DNA of 64,000 bases from the NCBI RefSeq assembly GCF_905147045.1, contig NC_065902.1, forward strand, positions 4,595,377 through 4,659,376, given 5' to 3'. A program made the translations under genes and the position numbers. Shown here in pieces: positions 21,744 to 34,700 of the stretch. A model generated the notes under the pieces. The model did not search any database, was not told the origin of the DNA, and was given only the letters and a program-made list of their open reading frames with translations. Within the stretch, counting starts at the first letter, position 1. Every line of letters starts with the position of its first letter. This DNA comes from Nymphalis io. Its lineage: Eukaryota; Arthropoda; Insecta; Lepidoptera; Nymphalidae.

Positions 21744-22744
21744 AAAAACTTGCGTATTTTAAGGCCATAGATAATGTGAATAAAATTGTTTATTCTATCA
21801 TTTATTTCTTATTGCTAAGACTTAAAACATCCCCAATATTTTACTGTTAAAAATAATAATTTATTAATAAAAACAAAACATTCATATATATTTTGACAGT
21901 CTTTATTCTTATTTTTGTAAAATATTGAACATTATTATTGAAGAAAACAAAAAGAACAATCATTATAATTTGGCAATATAATGCAGTTTTAGGGCATAAA
22001 TACAAACATGAAAATTATACTGTTTATTTTAAAAAAAATACTTAAAAATATAATCAGTAACTTAACCTAAAAATGCCATATTGTTATTGGTCGATAATAA
22101 TGAGATCTCTATATCATGTCTGTAATAAGATAATATGTCATAATATTCACTTTACATAACACACTACAAATTAGTAATAATAAGTGTTGATATAACCATG
22201 AAATATTTTTGCAAATCCATACTACTTCTAACCTATTTTTTTACATTTTCAATTGATGATTGGATTTTGATGACTAAAGATTATTTTTTGAAAATTATTA
22301 AACGTGCATTTTATTTCGGCAGAAATTAGTTTTAATATATATTTTTTGTGTATGAAAGAAAGAAATTCATTTATGTAAAATTACTACCATTTATTGCGAA
22401 AGTAGGAAGAAATGACAAGATAAGAAATGACAATTGTCTACTTACAATTTATCTTAAAGCAGTACTATAATTTTTACATTCAAATTTTCTAAGGTTTCTA
22501 CATGGTATTATTGTTTGCAAGAAATCTTCACTATATATAAAAAAATATAACTCGCTATTGGAATCTCATCTTTGCTAAACATCAGGTATGTATATGGTGA
22601 TTATTTTCAAATGATATCTTTCACTTATTCTTTTTATACACTTTTTAATAGTTTATCACTGTAAGTCATTTTAAAAACAAAATAAAATCACTTCTCATCT
22701 TGCGTTTTACATTTACTTATTTCTAGGTAAGATACTCTATTACA
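21744..22744. other. Convergent intergenic region, THOC5/ULK
   Basis: AT-rich DNA holding the THOC5 poly-A signal and presumably the ULK 3' UTR on the opposite strand. No exon or repeat is recognised. Confidence 0.5.
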
Positions 22745-25700
22745 TTATGAGATCCCAGCCTCTAACTTCACGTCCATGATTTTTCGGGGCCCCTTGAGGC
22801 AATTGAGCCGCCTTTGTACTGCGTCCCTGTCTGTAAATTAATATTTTAAAGTCAAGCTATGTTTGTAGAATTAAATTAAATGGCCAATAATGTTTCAGTA
22901 AATACTATTAAAAGTTTATATATTATACACAGACATTTTAATATTATGAAAAAATATTTATCTTTTTTATTGTCTTTTATGTATGTATATGTTACAATTT
23001 TACCACTGCCTCGTTGATCTAGTGGCTTGATGTAAGGCCGCAGACCCGGAGGTCCTGGGTTCAATTCCCAGGTCGGGCCAATAAAAAGTTATTGGGTTTT
23101 TCTGTCAGAAAATTTTCAGTAGCAGCCGGAAGTTGGAAGTGTATACACTCCCGTGCCTCGGAAAGCACGTTAAAGCCGTTGGTCCTGCGCCTAAACTCTT
23201 TCCGTTTGTGTGGGATTGCCGTCCCATCGGATTATGAGAGTTAGGGAATATAGAGTGCATCTGTGTTTGCGCACACACTTGTGCACTATAATATCTCCTG
23301 CGTAGTTGGCTAATCTCTCTTGAGATTGGCCGCCGTGGCCGAAATCGGTCTGGAGTACATTATTATTATTACAATTTTTCCCTTAGTATTTTATCATTTT
23401 CGTCAAATTATATTATCTATGGATGGGCTACGTTGCGTGTATGTAAAGTAGCTCACATTTGGAGAGCGTGGTGCGGTGGTGCGGATGCAGTGGATGTCGC
23501 TGCACAAGTGAATGTAGAAGCACCTGCGCGGACATGTAACGTCGCTCGCACTCCTTTACGTCACCGAACAACTCCTCGATTGCCGCCATCTGACACTGGG
23601 AAAAAAAAATTGAAAGATGAAAAATTATACAATTCATTAAATAATAACAAAATGTTTCCATTCTAATAAATAAGAGTCCGTAGGACAACGAAACAAACAC
23701 ACAAACAAATAGGATATAATTTCTTATAATGTTAAATGTTGTCGGACGAATACTCTCAGAATGTCTTATCGTGTTTGGAATTTTACGTACTATGTTCTGC
23801 ACAACAAAAACTTAACTGAAGTACTACCGGTAAATCCATTCATTATTTCGTTAGACATCAATAATTTAGATACTAAGTCCAGTACTACGATTATTTTAAT
23901 ATATTATGTAAATGAATATAAGTTACCAATTCGATAGCGTGTTCGTAGAGTATTTTATCACAGACTGCAGGCGTAATACCCGCTTCGTGTAGTCGTTTTG
24001 ATTCGTTGACAATCCATTTGTACTTCCCATTCATGAGCGATACAACTGTAAAATATATTGAACTTAAAATTATATATTATTTGTGGCATTTTGTTTTTGA
24101 ATTATGTAGTATTGATTTAATCATCAATTGAGTTTAAAAAGCGACGACATAATCCTATCATATTTATATTATACAATATATAAATCATTATTTAATTATC
24201 GTTGGTCCTCTTAATCGTATTATATACGTGTGTCTGTGAGGTAGACGTGGAGTCATACCGTTCCGCACTTGCAGCGTGGGCTGCAGCGTGCGCGAGCGGT
24301 AGTGCGCGGCGGCGAGGCGCAGGCCGGCCGCCAGCGCCTGCATCGCCTGCACCAGCAGGCCCAGGCGCACGCTCTCGTTGCAGCGCTCTGAGGGAACATC
24401 AGCAAAACGTATAGTAAAAACATTCGCTCGGGTCGTTAATGTACTAATGGGAACATTGATTACAATGACGACATAAACGTACAGTTTCAAACAATGTCTG
24501 GGTTCATTATAACTAAGAAGCAATTGCATCGATTACGATGAAACTGACCATGGTTTCCAGCACTCTGGGGGCATGTAGGATATTTTATAATACCGATAAA
24601 TTAAAAATTTATGAAATCTTTTTCCACGCCGCATGCGTAATGGTAACGTTTGATCAATTTCATTTGACACGTGTATTCCGAAACAAATGCTCGCATTTTA
24701 GGGAATAACTGAAAAAGTAAAAGTATTTGATTCAGTTATTAATAGTCGGGCAGTATCGTCGTACCGTCCGACGTGTCCATGAGCGCGGCGAGGGGCGCGC
24801 CGCACGACACGGCGAGGTCCGACAGCAACTCGGCGAGCATCAGCACGAAGTTCAGCTGCGAGAAAACTTTGCTGTGCTCTTCCTGCGGGCGAGTACATAC
24901 ATTTAGTTTGAGAGGTTCCACGTTAAGAAGTTTCGTTGACTGGCGACGAGGAATTCTTTGCAGTTGAGCCATGGCTCTTAGTAGAGTAGCTGGCCTAGAC
25001 GCGAGCCTTTATACTACTTACTTAATAGAGTGAAAGGGATCCCATCCGTTTTATGTAAATCCCCAAAAACCTCTATTGAGAAATTGAGTGGATTCTTAAT
25101 ATTAATTTCTTCAATACGAAAACGTCTGGGAAGTTTATTACTCAATTGGATTAGTGTTCCGGCAGTAACTCGGTAGACGGCTCTACTCGAATATATGACA
25201 CAACATTAGTGGACCCGACAACCGTGCAACATAATATAAGAGTGAGTAATAAAGTGTAAAGACCCAAACTAAATCTTTTAACTGTAGACAAAAACCACAG
25301 ACTAAAAACGTAGTGTGTCCCAAAAATCACGATGTTTAGGAAATAGTAACGCTTCTCACCGCCAGGATGGTCTCCTCCTGCAGGTTGGGGATGTAGACGG
25401 GCGGCTCGTGGTGCAGCTTGAGGCCGCGCAGCAGCGCGTCGGGCAGCGCGCCGCGCTTGGGCGACGACTCGCCGCTCGCCTTGAGCGCCAGCGACACCGG
25501 CGGCGACGAGCCTGCGCACGCACCGGACTTTCAACATATTTTCTTCTCGAGACGACATGCGCTCGAACTATGCTTTTTAAATGCTCACCCGATCTTCTCA
25601 GCGGACTGTTATTGGTGGGTGAGACCTGCCATAGTGACGGCGGTGGGGAACTTCCAGATGCACTTCGTCGTCGAGTCGAAGGAGGAGTCCTCATTGTAAA

Positions 25701-28700
25701 CGGTACCTGAAAACGATGATTATATTAAACTTAAATATAAACATTAAACAAAAGTATTATAAAAATGTTTAAGCAACTTATAAAAAAGAAAAAAATTCAA
25801 CTTTGAAAATCATATTTATAAAATAAAGCAAAACTTGTTAATAAATTAGGAATAATGCAAAAGATTTCACTCTTTATGTGGTGTGGTGTAATGGTTGAAG
25901 CAACGTTACTACAAGATTCAATCCTAGAGCCCTACTATAACATATTTTGAAATGTTTTAAAAATGATTATTATTTTTATGCGTTAAAATATGAAATTAGT
26001 ACAAGGACGGTTCCTTTAGTTTTTATGTTTATCTAACTAAATAATAAACACTTTTATTTTACAATCAAGTTAAATTAACAAATATGAAAAATGAATGTTA
26101 CTCACAGTCGGCGGCGATAGTGAGCCGATGTCGGTCGTATTTCGATTGTGATTGGATCGGAGCACGTCGATGGGTTGCGAGCGCGGCACGTTGGACGCCA
26201 CGCTCAGTGGGTTCTGTTCACACAACCGCTGAGTTATATGATGAGGTTTTAGCGATATTGGGTCGCCGGTTAGCAGAGAACTTTTAAAATGAAATCAACA
26301 TAAAGCTCACTCGGTTAAAATTTCATCAATGGTTGTATGTAAGATTTTATCTACCAAGCGGTGCTAGGCAGTTATTTGATGTCTACTGTATCGGTGGAAG
26401 TGGCGTGGACTCACCCGAGGCTGCGGGTGCGCGGCGTGCGCGGGGAGCGCGTGCGCGGGCGGCGCGTCGGGCGCGGGCGCCACGAGCGCCAGCGAGCGCG
26501 GGCGCGGCGCCGCCTCGGACGCGGACGAGCCGTGCGACGTGTGCGAGCCGTCCGCCGAGCCGCTGTCCGCCTCCACCACCACGAAGTCCTCCGCGCCCGC
26601 CCACAGCGTGTCCGCCGACTCGGCTGTCGACCGACACACCTCCTCATATATCGTGTAGGTAGTTTTCGGATCTACGAGATTGCGTGCCATAGGTAACATT
26701 ACAGTGCGAGAGTGTGCAGGTGAGCGTCGCCCGAACCGAATTGTTATGTTTGTTGCTAAATTAATACAAGTTCAGTATACGACTTCTGCGATACCAACTT
26801 ATTGCTAATAATACTCATTTACAATACACTTTCTAAGTAATATTTAATCCGTAGTTCACTGTGCGATGTACAAAAGCACAACACATACCTTACATATGGT
26901 GTAAGGTATGGTGTTTGCACAATTGTAAAAAATTATCGTCCGATATGCGACAATCACCTTAAATTACTAGTACTCTTTTCTATATTACTTTGAAACAATA
27001 TTAATAGTTATTTTATTACGAAAGTCTATTTTTTTTGTCAAAATCAAACCGAAATACAGAAGGTTATAATATATTTATATTGTAGAAATTACAATCGTTT
27101 ACAGTATTAGAATAATAAATTATGTCACCGATCTTTTTACGCAGTCTAGCCATTGTTTTCTTGAACACCGCGTACATAATATTGTGAATTTAAAAGACAA
27201 TAAGAAAAACGGTATTAGAAACTGTATGTGAGGCAAACAGCTGAGCGACATTGTTCCCGCGCCAACTTTGCGCACTCTCTACCATAGTACGTTTAAAAAT
27301 AGATTTTATCTTTCTATGACATAAAATATTTATATTTAGCATTAAAAAATTGTATTAATGAACTTATGTAATTGCTTTCCGTACGTCATCAGTGAGCAGA
27401 TGTTATATTTTTTTACATTCCGTAACACTAAATGTAAATGTTTCAAATTCATTGTGTTTGTTAAAATAATGTAAATAAAAATTAAAATATAATAACTGAG
27501 TTATATGTATTTCATATTGAAAATTAATCAGATTTGATTGAATAATTGCAGCAATAATATCGAGAGCTGAGAGTCGCCAACATCAGCGAAGGTTATCGGA
27601 ACACTCGAAATAGAATATAACACTAAATTTTAAACGCAGTTCACATGCCCTTCCATTATCATTGTTGGCAAAGTTAAAATAAAAAATATACCAAGGATTT
27701 TCAAGTGTAGTTGAGTAGAATATCTCGTTGCAGTATATAGACATTGTTTTTTTTTTCTATCAATATATTTCTAGTGCGTTTAACATGTCAGCCAATAAAA
27801 CAATGACTAATAAATTAACATCACATATTAACTTTTTATTTTTAAAACTTTTGATGACTAACAGTGCGCATTTCTTAATGACATTACATTACAACAGAGG
27901 TAAATGTTCGTAATAAAGGTGACTCTAAATAAAGTACTGAATAACGCAATGTATTTTTAGTTTGAATGACATATTTAAATATTATTTTATTAACGATATT
28001 AAAACCTTGTAATTTTGATTTTGAGTATTGAAAAGCTATTTTTGTTTTATTTAAAAAAAGGTTAAAAGATAAAGTGTGACTACGTTTATCTGTGTTGTAG
28101 ATGAGTATCACCGATATTTGTGACCCCTAATAGTAAAATGTTTATCGTTACCCGAAGACGTGGGCTGCGGCTTCTTGGCCGGCTGCGCGACCGGCTGCGG
28201 CTGCGGCTGCGGCGCGGACACGGGGGCGCGCGGACTGGACGTCGTGGGAATAGCGCTGTTAGAATTTGTCTCTGTGAAAATAAAATTACCTGTTTATGCT
28301 TCTGAACTCTGACCACACACGTATATAAAAATGGAGTGATTCGCAAACATGCTTTAAAAGAGTTGCAAGTTTAAGACGAGTTTTAAACGAGAGATTTTTT
28401 TATTTATAAATACGGAATCAATAAACTTATAATATTCATTGTGAAATGAGTATGAGTACAAGCTGCATAACAAGAGTTTCGTTACATACGATGTATAGAT
28501 TTGGCTCAGTTCAGTTAGAGCATTTCAATATTTTTTTCCTTTTTTTGGAAAATTTAACAAGAAAGAGTAGGAAATTTCAATGTTTAATTTTTTATCCCGA
28601 TGTACAACATACATATGTGTTTTGTAGTGTAAGTGCAACTTTAACCCAATAGATACTATATAATAATAATCAATGAATTTGTGGGAAAGCGCTTTTCCTC

Positions 28701-31700
28701 GTATTATTTGTTTCTTTGTACTTATGTACATACATATGCTATCTCATTATGTATTAATCAATACAAGGTGATAATGTCAGATTGTTGTGTACTTTTAAAC
28801 GAAAATATATTTATGACTTTTAAATTTAAATTTAATTTGTAAACACAATATTTGAATATAAATTGGAAATAGTGTAATAAATAAATATTCATTAAGTATA
28901 AAACAAGGAAGCAACCTAAAATACTTATATTTTATTAACAACGTATAAATTATTGATATTGATATTAATATCGTCGCCTGAATGACGTCACTGTTATAAA
29001 TAATTTATAAATACGTAAGTATATGTAAAGATTAAATAAACAAAGAGATGAGATACACCAGAAGATAAAACATGATGATCTTAATCGGGTGTAGGAGATA
29101 TACATTAAGCATTAATGAGTTTCCAGGTTTATTTGTTTTTATAATATTCATCTCGTGTTCGAACGTGATTGTGAAGGAAATTTTAGAGAAGAAACCAGTA
29201 TTTCAAAAAAAAAAAAAAAAACTGCCACTTGCGTATGTATCAACCCTCATTGAAGCAGCAGGTGTAATCTTTTCCCAGCAAAGGATTTACGGGTTGTCGC
29301 TTTATTTGTCATGTATACTATGTAAACATGTAATGTGTGTTTTAATGAATGAAAGCGCTTGCCCACTAACCCGCTGAAGCGATCGATTGATAAAACTCCT
29401 AGGTCTTGACGCAACGCGACTGTTTTATCGCAATAATAAATTATATCAGATATTATCGGCAAACGAGTCGCGATGCGTATCAAGATTTGGGGATGCGACA
29501 ACAAGAAAAAGCAGCATATACTCCGTGAAGCTAGTCCCTTAAATTTTTGAACCGAGTGGTGTACAGTGTTAACATCTTAGCCCTATTACATTGAGCTTAA
29601 CAAAAGCCATGCGATTCAAGCGATTTGTTAATAATGTTTATAAATGGGAGATATCAAAACTGTCGAGAGGTCGTATAGAAAATTAAAAAATTAACCCACC
29701 CCATGCACCTCGTACATATCAAGCGTAATTAGAAACATGTAAATACCCTGACTGTCCCACGACTCCTCTAGGATACAGTTAGTTTCGACACAGCCTTCGA
29801 TATCGCACTCCAATACGTCAGGCAGTTCCGAGTCCAAACCTGAACAATATTCATATACCGTAACCGCGTTACTCGTTAGATACAATACCCTATCGTTACG
29901 TGTGTTCAAAAATTCATGGACTTGGAAGCGTGATGCTCAATGTTGGATTACGTGCTTGTATGAAATATGTGTTTTGTTAATGATATGGATGGGGTTTTAT
30001 TACTTTCATAAATAATATTGTTAATTATATTCTTAAGAGTTTATTTGAATTGTATAATTAGAATTCATAGCAACTAAGTTATGAGCTGGTCAATTGGACT
30101 TAAATATTTTACAAAGTATATTCATAAGATGTTAAAAAAAAAAGAAAAAAAAAATTTAATTATTATGAATACATCAGCAAGTTTCAACCTTGTAGAAGTT
30201 ACTACTTTACAAAACAATTTAAATGTACATACATAAACGCCGTACCTGCTGTACAAAAACGGTATGAAAACTAGTTTTATTTTTAAAAATTGGTCAACAC
30301 CAATATTTTATTTATGACTAAATATGATATATAATATGATAACATAAGAGAATGCCTATTAAGAAATCTGAGTTCATGAAGGTTACTAATTAATTTCAGA
30401 GCAATTTTAAGCACAGATGATAAGGTCAATGTACTTTAAACACATTGAATTATACCAGTTATATTTTGTAGATCAACAGCATCAATCTGTCATGTTTATC
30501 AGGAAGTTTTTTTTATGACTATATTTTTGATGTTGCTTTTAAATTAACTAAAGTAAATTGATAATTTATAAGCAATGTAGAAAATAAGAGCAGGCTTATG
30601 TCAAATAAAAGTGTATTATTGGAAATTGAAATCAAATACAGTTACGAAAGAATAAACAATAGAATAGACTACAATGAGTCATCCGACCAGATAAGTGTCT
30701 TAATTTATTACAAGAAAGGTATTCACTTAACCTCTATGTACTTTAAAGCATTACACCTTAATATGTTACATTATTTAAATTAAAATTAAACGAATATTAA
30801 TGGCGTCGTTTCGAATATTGAACAAAAATATTCATTAATAGTTTAATAAATTTAATTTTTATTTGCTATAATTCGGTAAACATGACCAGTTGTCGGACGT
30901 GTGAGTAAATAAGGGTGAATATATTTACATATGTAATAGGGTGTAATAATATTTGAATAGAACATCACATTAATCATAGTCTGCAAGTATTATTTATTAT
31001 TTTGATTATTTGCGGATGTTTCATTAATTACACGTTTATATATCTTAATAAGAAGCAATTAAAACAGATATGTGGGTCAAATAACATCTACTTTCACATG
31101 TAAAACTCGTGTAATAAATAATAAGCTACCAGGAAAGCATGTTGAAAAAATGGTATAACAATATTTATCTAGTACTTACTGGTGATGGATGTCGTTCTCG
31201 GTCGTTGTAGGAAGGGATGGTTGAAGAATACCTCGAAGGGCATACGCTCGCGCGCGTTTCTCCTGAGTAGACCGATCAGTAAGTTGCATAGTTCCGGACT
31301 TGTGCCAGATGGCATTCTGCAATTTGAGAGATTTATTTAGCTACTTATTTTCAAAATGTCACTTTGAGAATCCAAAAATAGATGATCGCGTGAGCCATAG
31401 ATAAGTCCAGTAATTCGTTTAAATTAGGCCGAATGAGACCGGAGTAATCAATTTAAAATGTTGACATAAATGAAGTACATACAAACGGCTAGAACAATAT
31501 TAATACTGGACTGTTGGTTGTTGACAACATTAAAGCACAATACGGTACAGGAATAACTTATTCTGTAATACCTATTACCGCATCGAAACGCCATCGAGAC
31601 CCAAGCCGAAACACAGCAATGCTTTGCTGATTGGTGAAAGAATTAACGGTGTTCGTAGATTTTAATAATATACTTAACAGAAATCAATATCAATTATAAT

Positions 31701-34700
31701 ATATTAAGCTAAATTAAATAATGCAAACGTAAATAGGTCACATTATTTTGATACTATAGATGCGTATTATAACTAAGTTCTTAATATTCGACTCGATATA
31801 GTAACCCAGATGTTTTGAATGTGTTTAGTAAAGGATATCTGGTACTGTTGACATTAAACCGTATATTTGTATTATTTATGTAATGAGCGCGTTGTCAACT
31901 TGTCATTTGTTTATTGCGTTGAGACAATTCGATACTATCTCGGAGCATACAGTTTTAAGTTTACATGAATAAAATCTGAAACTTTGCAATTTTGCATACG
32001 GTGTGTATTTTATCGTTACGTAAAATTCAGAATATTTTTTTAAATCGTAATACTTATGTTTGCATTCTTTACGATAAAATTAAATAGACTTTAATGTATA
32101 TTTGCGTTGTGACTGTTTTTCTATTATTATGGATCAATATTTATGATATTATGAATTGAGTTAAGAAATATTGAAGACAATAATTAAAAAAGGCTATAGA
32201 TCAGAAAGCAAGAGAGAATGTATGGTTGGCCCTTTTAATGAAATATGGATAATAATAAGATAAGATTGATTATGTCTATTCAATGATTACTACACGTCAA
32301 AATTATTTTATTAGACATGTTATACACACAAAAGGTTGATTAGATACCGTAACAGCCTGTGAATGTCCCACTGCTGGGCTAAAGGCCTCCGCACCTCTTT
32401 TTGAGGAGGTTTGGAGCTTATTCCACCACGCTGCTCCAATGCGGGTTGGTGGAATACACATGTGGCAGAATTTCAGTGAAATTAGACACATGCAGATTTC
32501 CTCACGATGTTTCCCTTCACCGTCAAGCACGAGATGAATTATAATCACAAATTGATTGATTAGATAGATAATAATTTATTTTACATCGAAGTATGAACTT
32601 ATTATATTAAAATTCTATAGTTTTTTTTTAAATCCAAAACAAAGTCTTGATACATACGATCCATTATAATCAGAGTAAAAAACATACTGTTTAATCTATT
32701 TATTTTATATAATAAATGGGTATTTTGGTTTCCATATCCTTCATAAAGGAAATATTTATAGACGTTTCGAATAGGTTGCGATAACCATAAGCGTTAAGAC
32801 GTAACGCAGATGCTGGCGCACGAATCGCTTTGATTCAACAAATAAACAAATATCATATTCATTTGATTTAGACCGAAATACATAACATAAGCTCTCTACT
32901 TAAACGAGCGTGAGTGTGAGTAATACATTTTGTTCGTGGCATCATTTATAAAGCAAGCGCTGAACAAGGAAGCAACGCTTATATCGGCCACTTTAAAACA
33001 GACCTTGAATATGGCCGCTGACTGCGTAGATTATTTAGTTAATAGTAGCAAAAAAATACTCGCCTGTAAACCAAAAATCCATACCTACTTCATGTAATCC
33101 ATAACTCTAACATGCGAGTATATAAAAAAATAATCACAATATTAGCATTTGAACGATACCGAGTTGTCCATTATCGTTGTCAATGTTTACGACTAATAAA
33201 AAATAATACCTTTTGTTGTATATCTGACCTAGCCTCGATTGTGTCAATACAAAAACTGTTACAAAATGGATTCAAGCAGCGTATATACAAGTTCTTAGTC
33301 TAGTTAATTTGATAAAATCTAAAATTCAAATGTTCAAACGATTAAATTGTAAATTTATTTAGTTCAGTTTCTATTTTGTTTGGTACGGGTCTTACTTGGG
33401 CTGTAGGTCGACGCTGTTTTCATAGAACGCTTTGAGCTCATGCGGTGTGGTGGCCTGGAAGGGCGCCTTGCCGGTGAGGCACTGGTACACAATCGTACCT
33501 AGACTCCAGAGATCTGCTTTTGCGTCATACTTTAATGACATTATTACTTCGGGAGCCTAAACAGAAATATAATAAAAATAAATTATAGATGCAAATAATT
33601 TATAACAGTATATATATATTTATGAAAAGTACAAATTACCATGTACATTGGTGATCCGCAAAGTGTGACGGCCATGTTTCCTTCCTCTAGGAATCTTGCG
33701 AAACCAAAGTCCGCTAATAATATTAAAAAATATTAGTAAAAGTGTTAATTATATACATAACTATTCTATCTACGTTAAATTGTATAATTTTTAAGAATAA
33801 GATAATTAACAAAAGCAATAATTTGTACGATGTTTATTTACCAGTTTCCTAAAGTAAAATTATTCGAGGAATATTAGTCACAGCAGTATTCTGCGCGACA
33901 CTTGACGCATAGTGATAACTTTCTTATGATTAATCATTAAGGATAAAGTATAGGAAGGGTTAATTAAAACTTCGTCAACCTCAATGAAAGGCTCATTTAA
34001 AACCATAATTAACCATAATTTTTTTAACGCATACTCTTTGTTGACTTAATTATTCATACTACCTTTATAAACTTACCGATTTTTAGGGTAATCTCTGTAG
34101 GATGTGGTGTCCGTGGAGGCATTACATTATGTGTGAGGAGAATGTTCTGCGGTTTGAGATCACGGTGGACGATGCCCTTAGCATGTATCGCGCGCATCGC
34201 TTCTGCAAGCTGACGGAGAAAGGTCCGGATTGTGCCCTCGCTGAGCAGTCTGTTCGCTTGTAGGTAGTCTGCCAGGTCACCGCCGTTACAGTACTGTACG
34301 ACAAAAGTAATAGTTGATCGTTTATTACATATAATCTACAACAATTGCAATATGGTTAATATATATAATAAAAGGCTGTATTAAAAACACTAATTAATTA
34401 CTACAGTTACTCGACTGCATAGAGTCAGTAACTCTTTTGTGGGGCAATGTATTCGGTTCTACAACAGGATCCCAGAAAGCGTTCAAAATGCCTCGGTTGG
34501 CAAATTTAAAAAAATTGTAAAGGAACGCTTGTGTGCTAAAGGTTATTATACAATTAATGAATTTATGGATGTTAGCACACCTTGGGAATGAGACGATCGC
34601 CGCATGGTTATTTCTCTCTCCTTTTTTTGTAAAGGAAACATGACACATGTAAAAAAAAACCGATGAGTTTCTTTCGCTATTAAAATCAATACATCTTTTT

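Noticed and set aside
22822..22830. Alternative ULK last-exon joins (donor at 23428 or a later acceptor)
   Set aside because: Only the GTGAGC donor after 23457 joined to 22830 gives SKYRDAVQRRLNCL, which aligns with the ULK C-terminus without a gap.
24202..26647. Numerous Arg/Ala/Pro-rich open frames on both strands
   Set aside because: They arise from the high GC content of ULK exons; only one minus-strand frame per exon fits splice phases and family homology.
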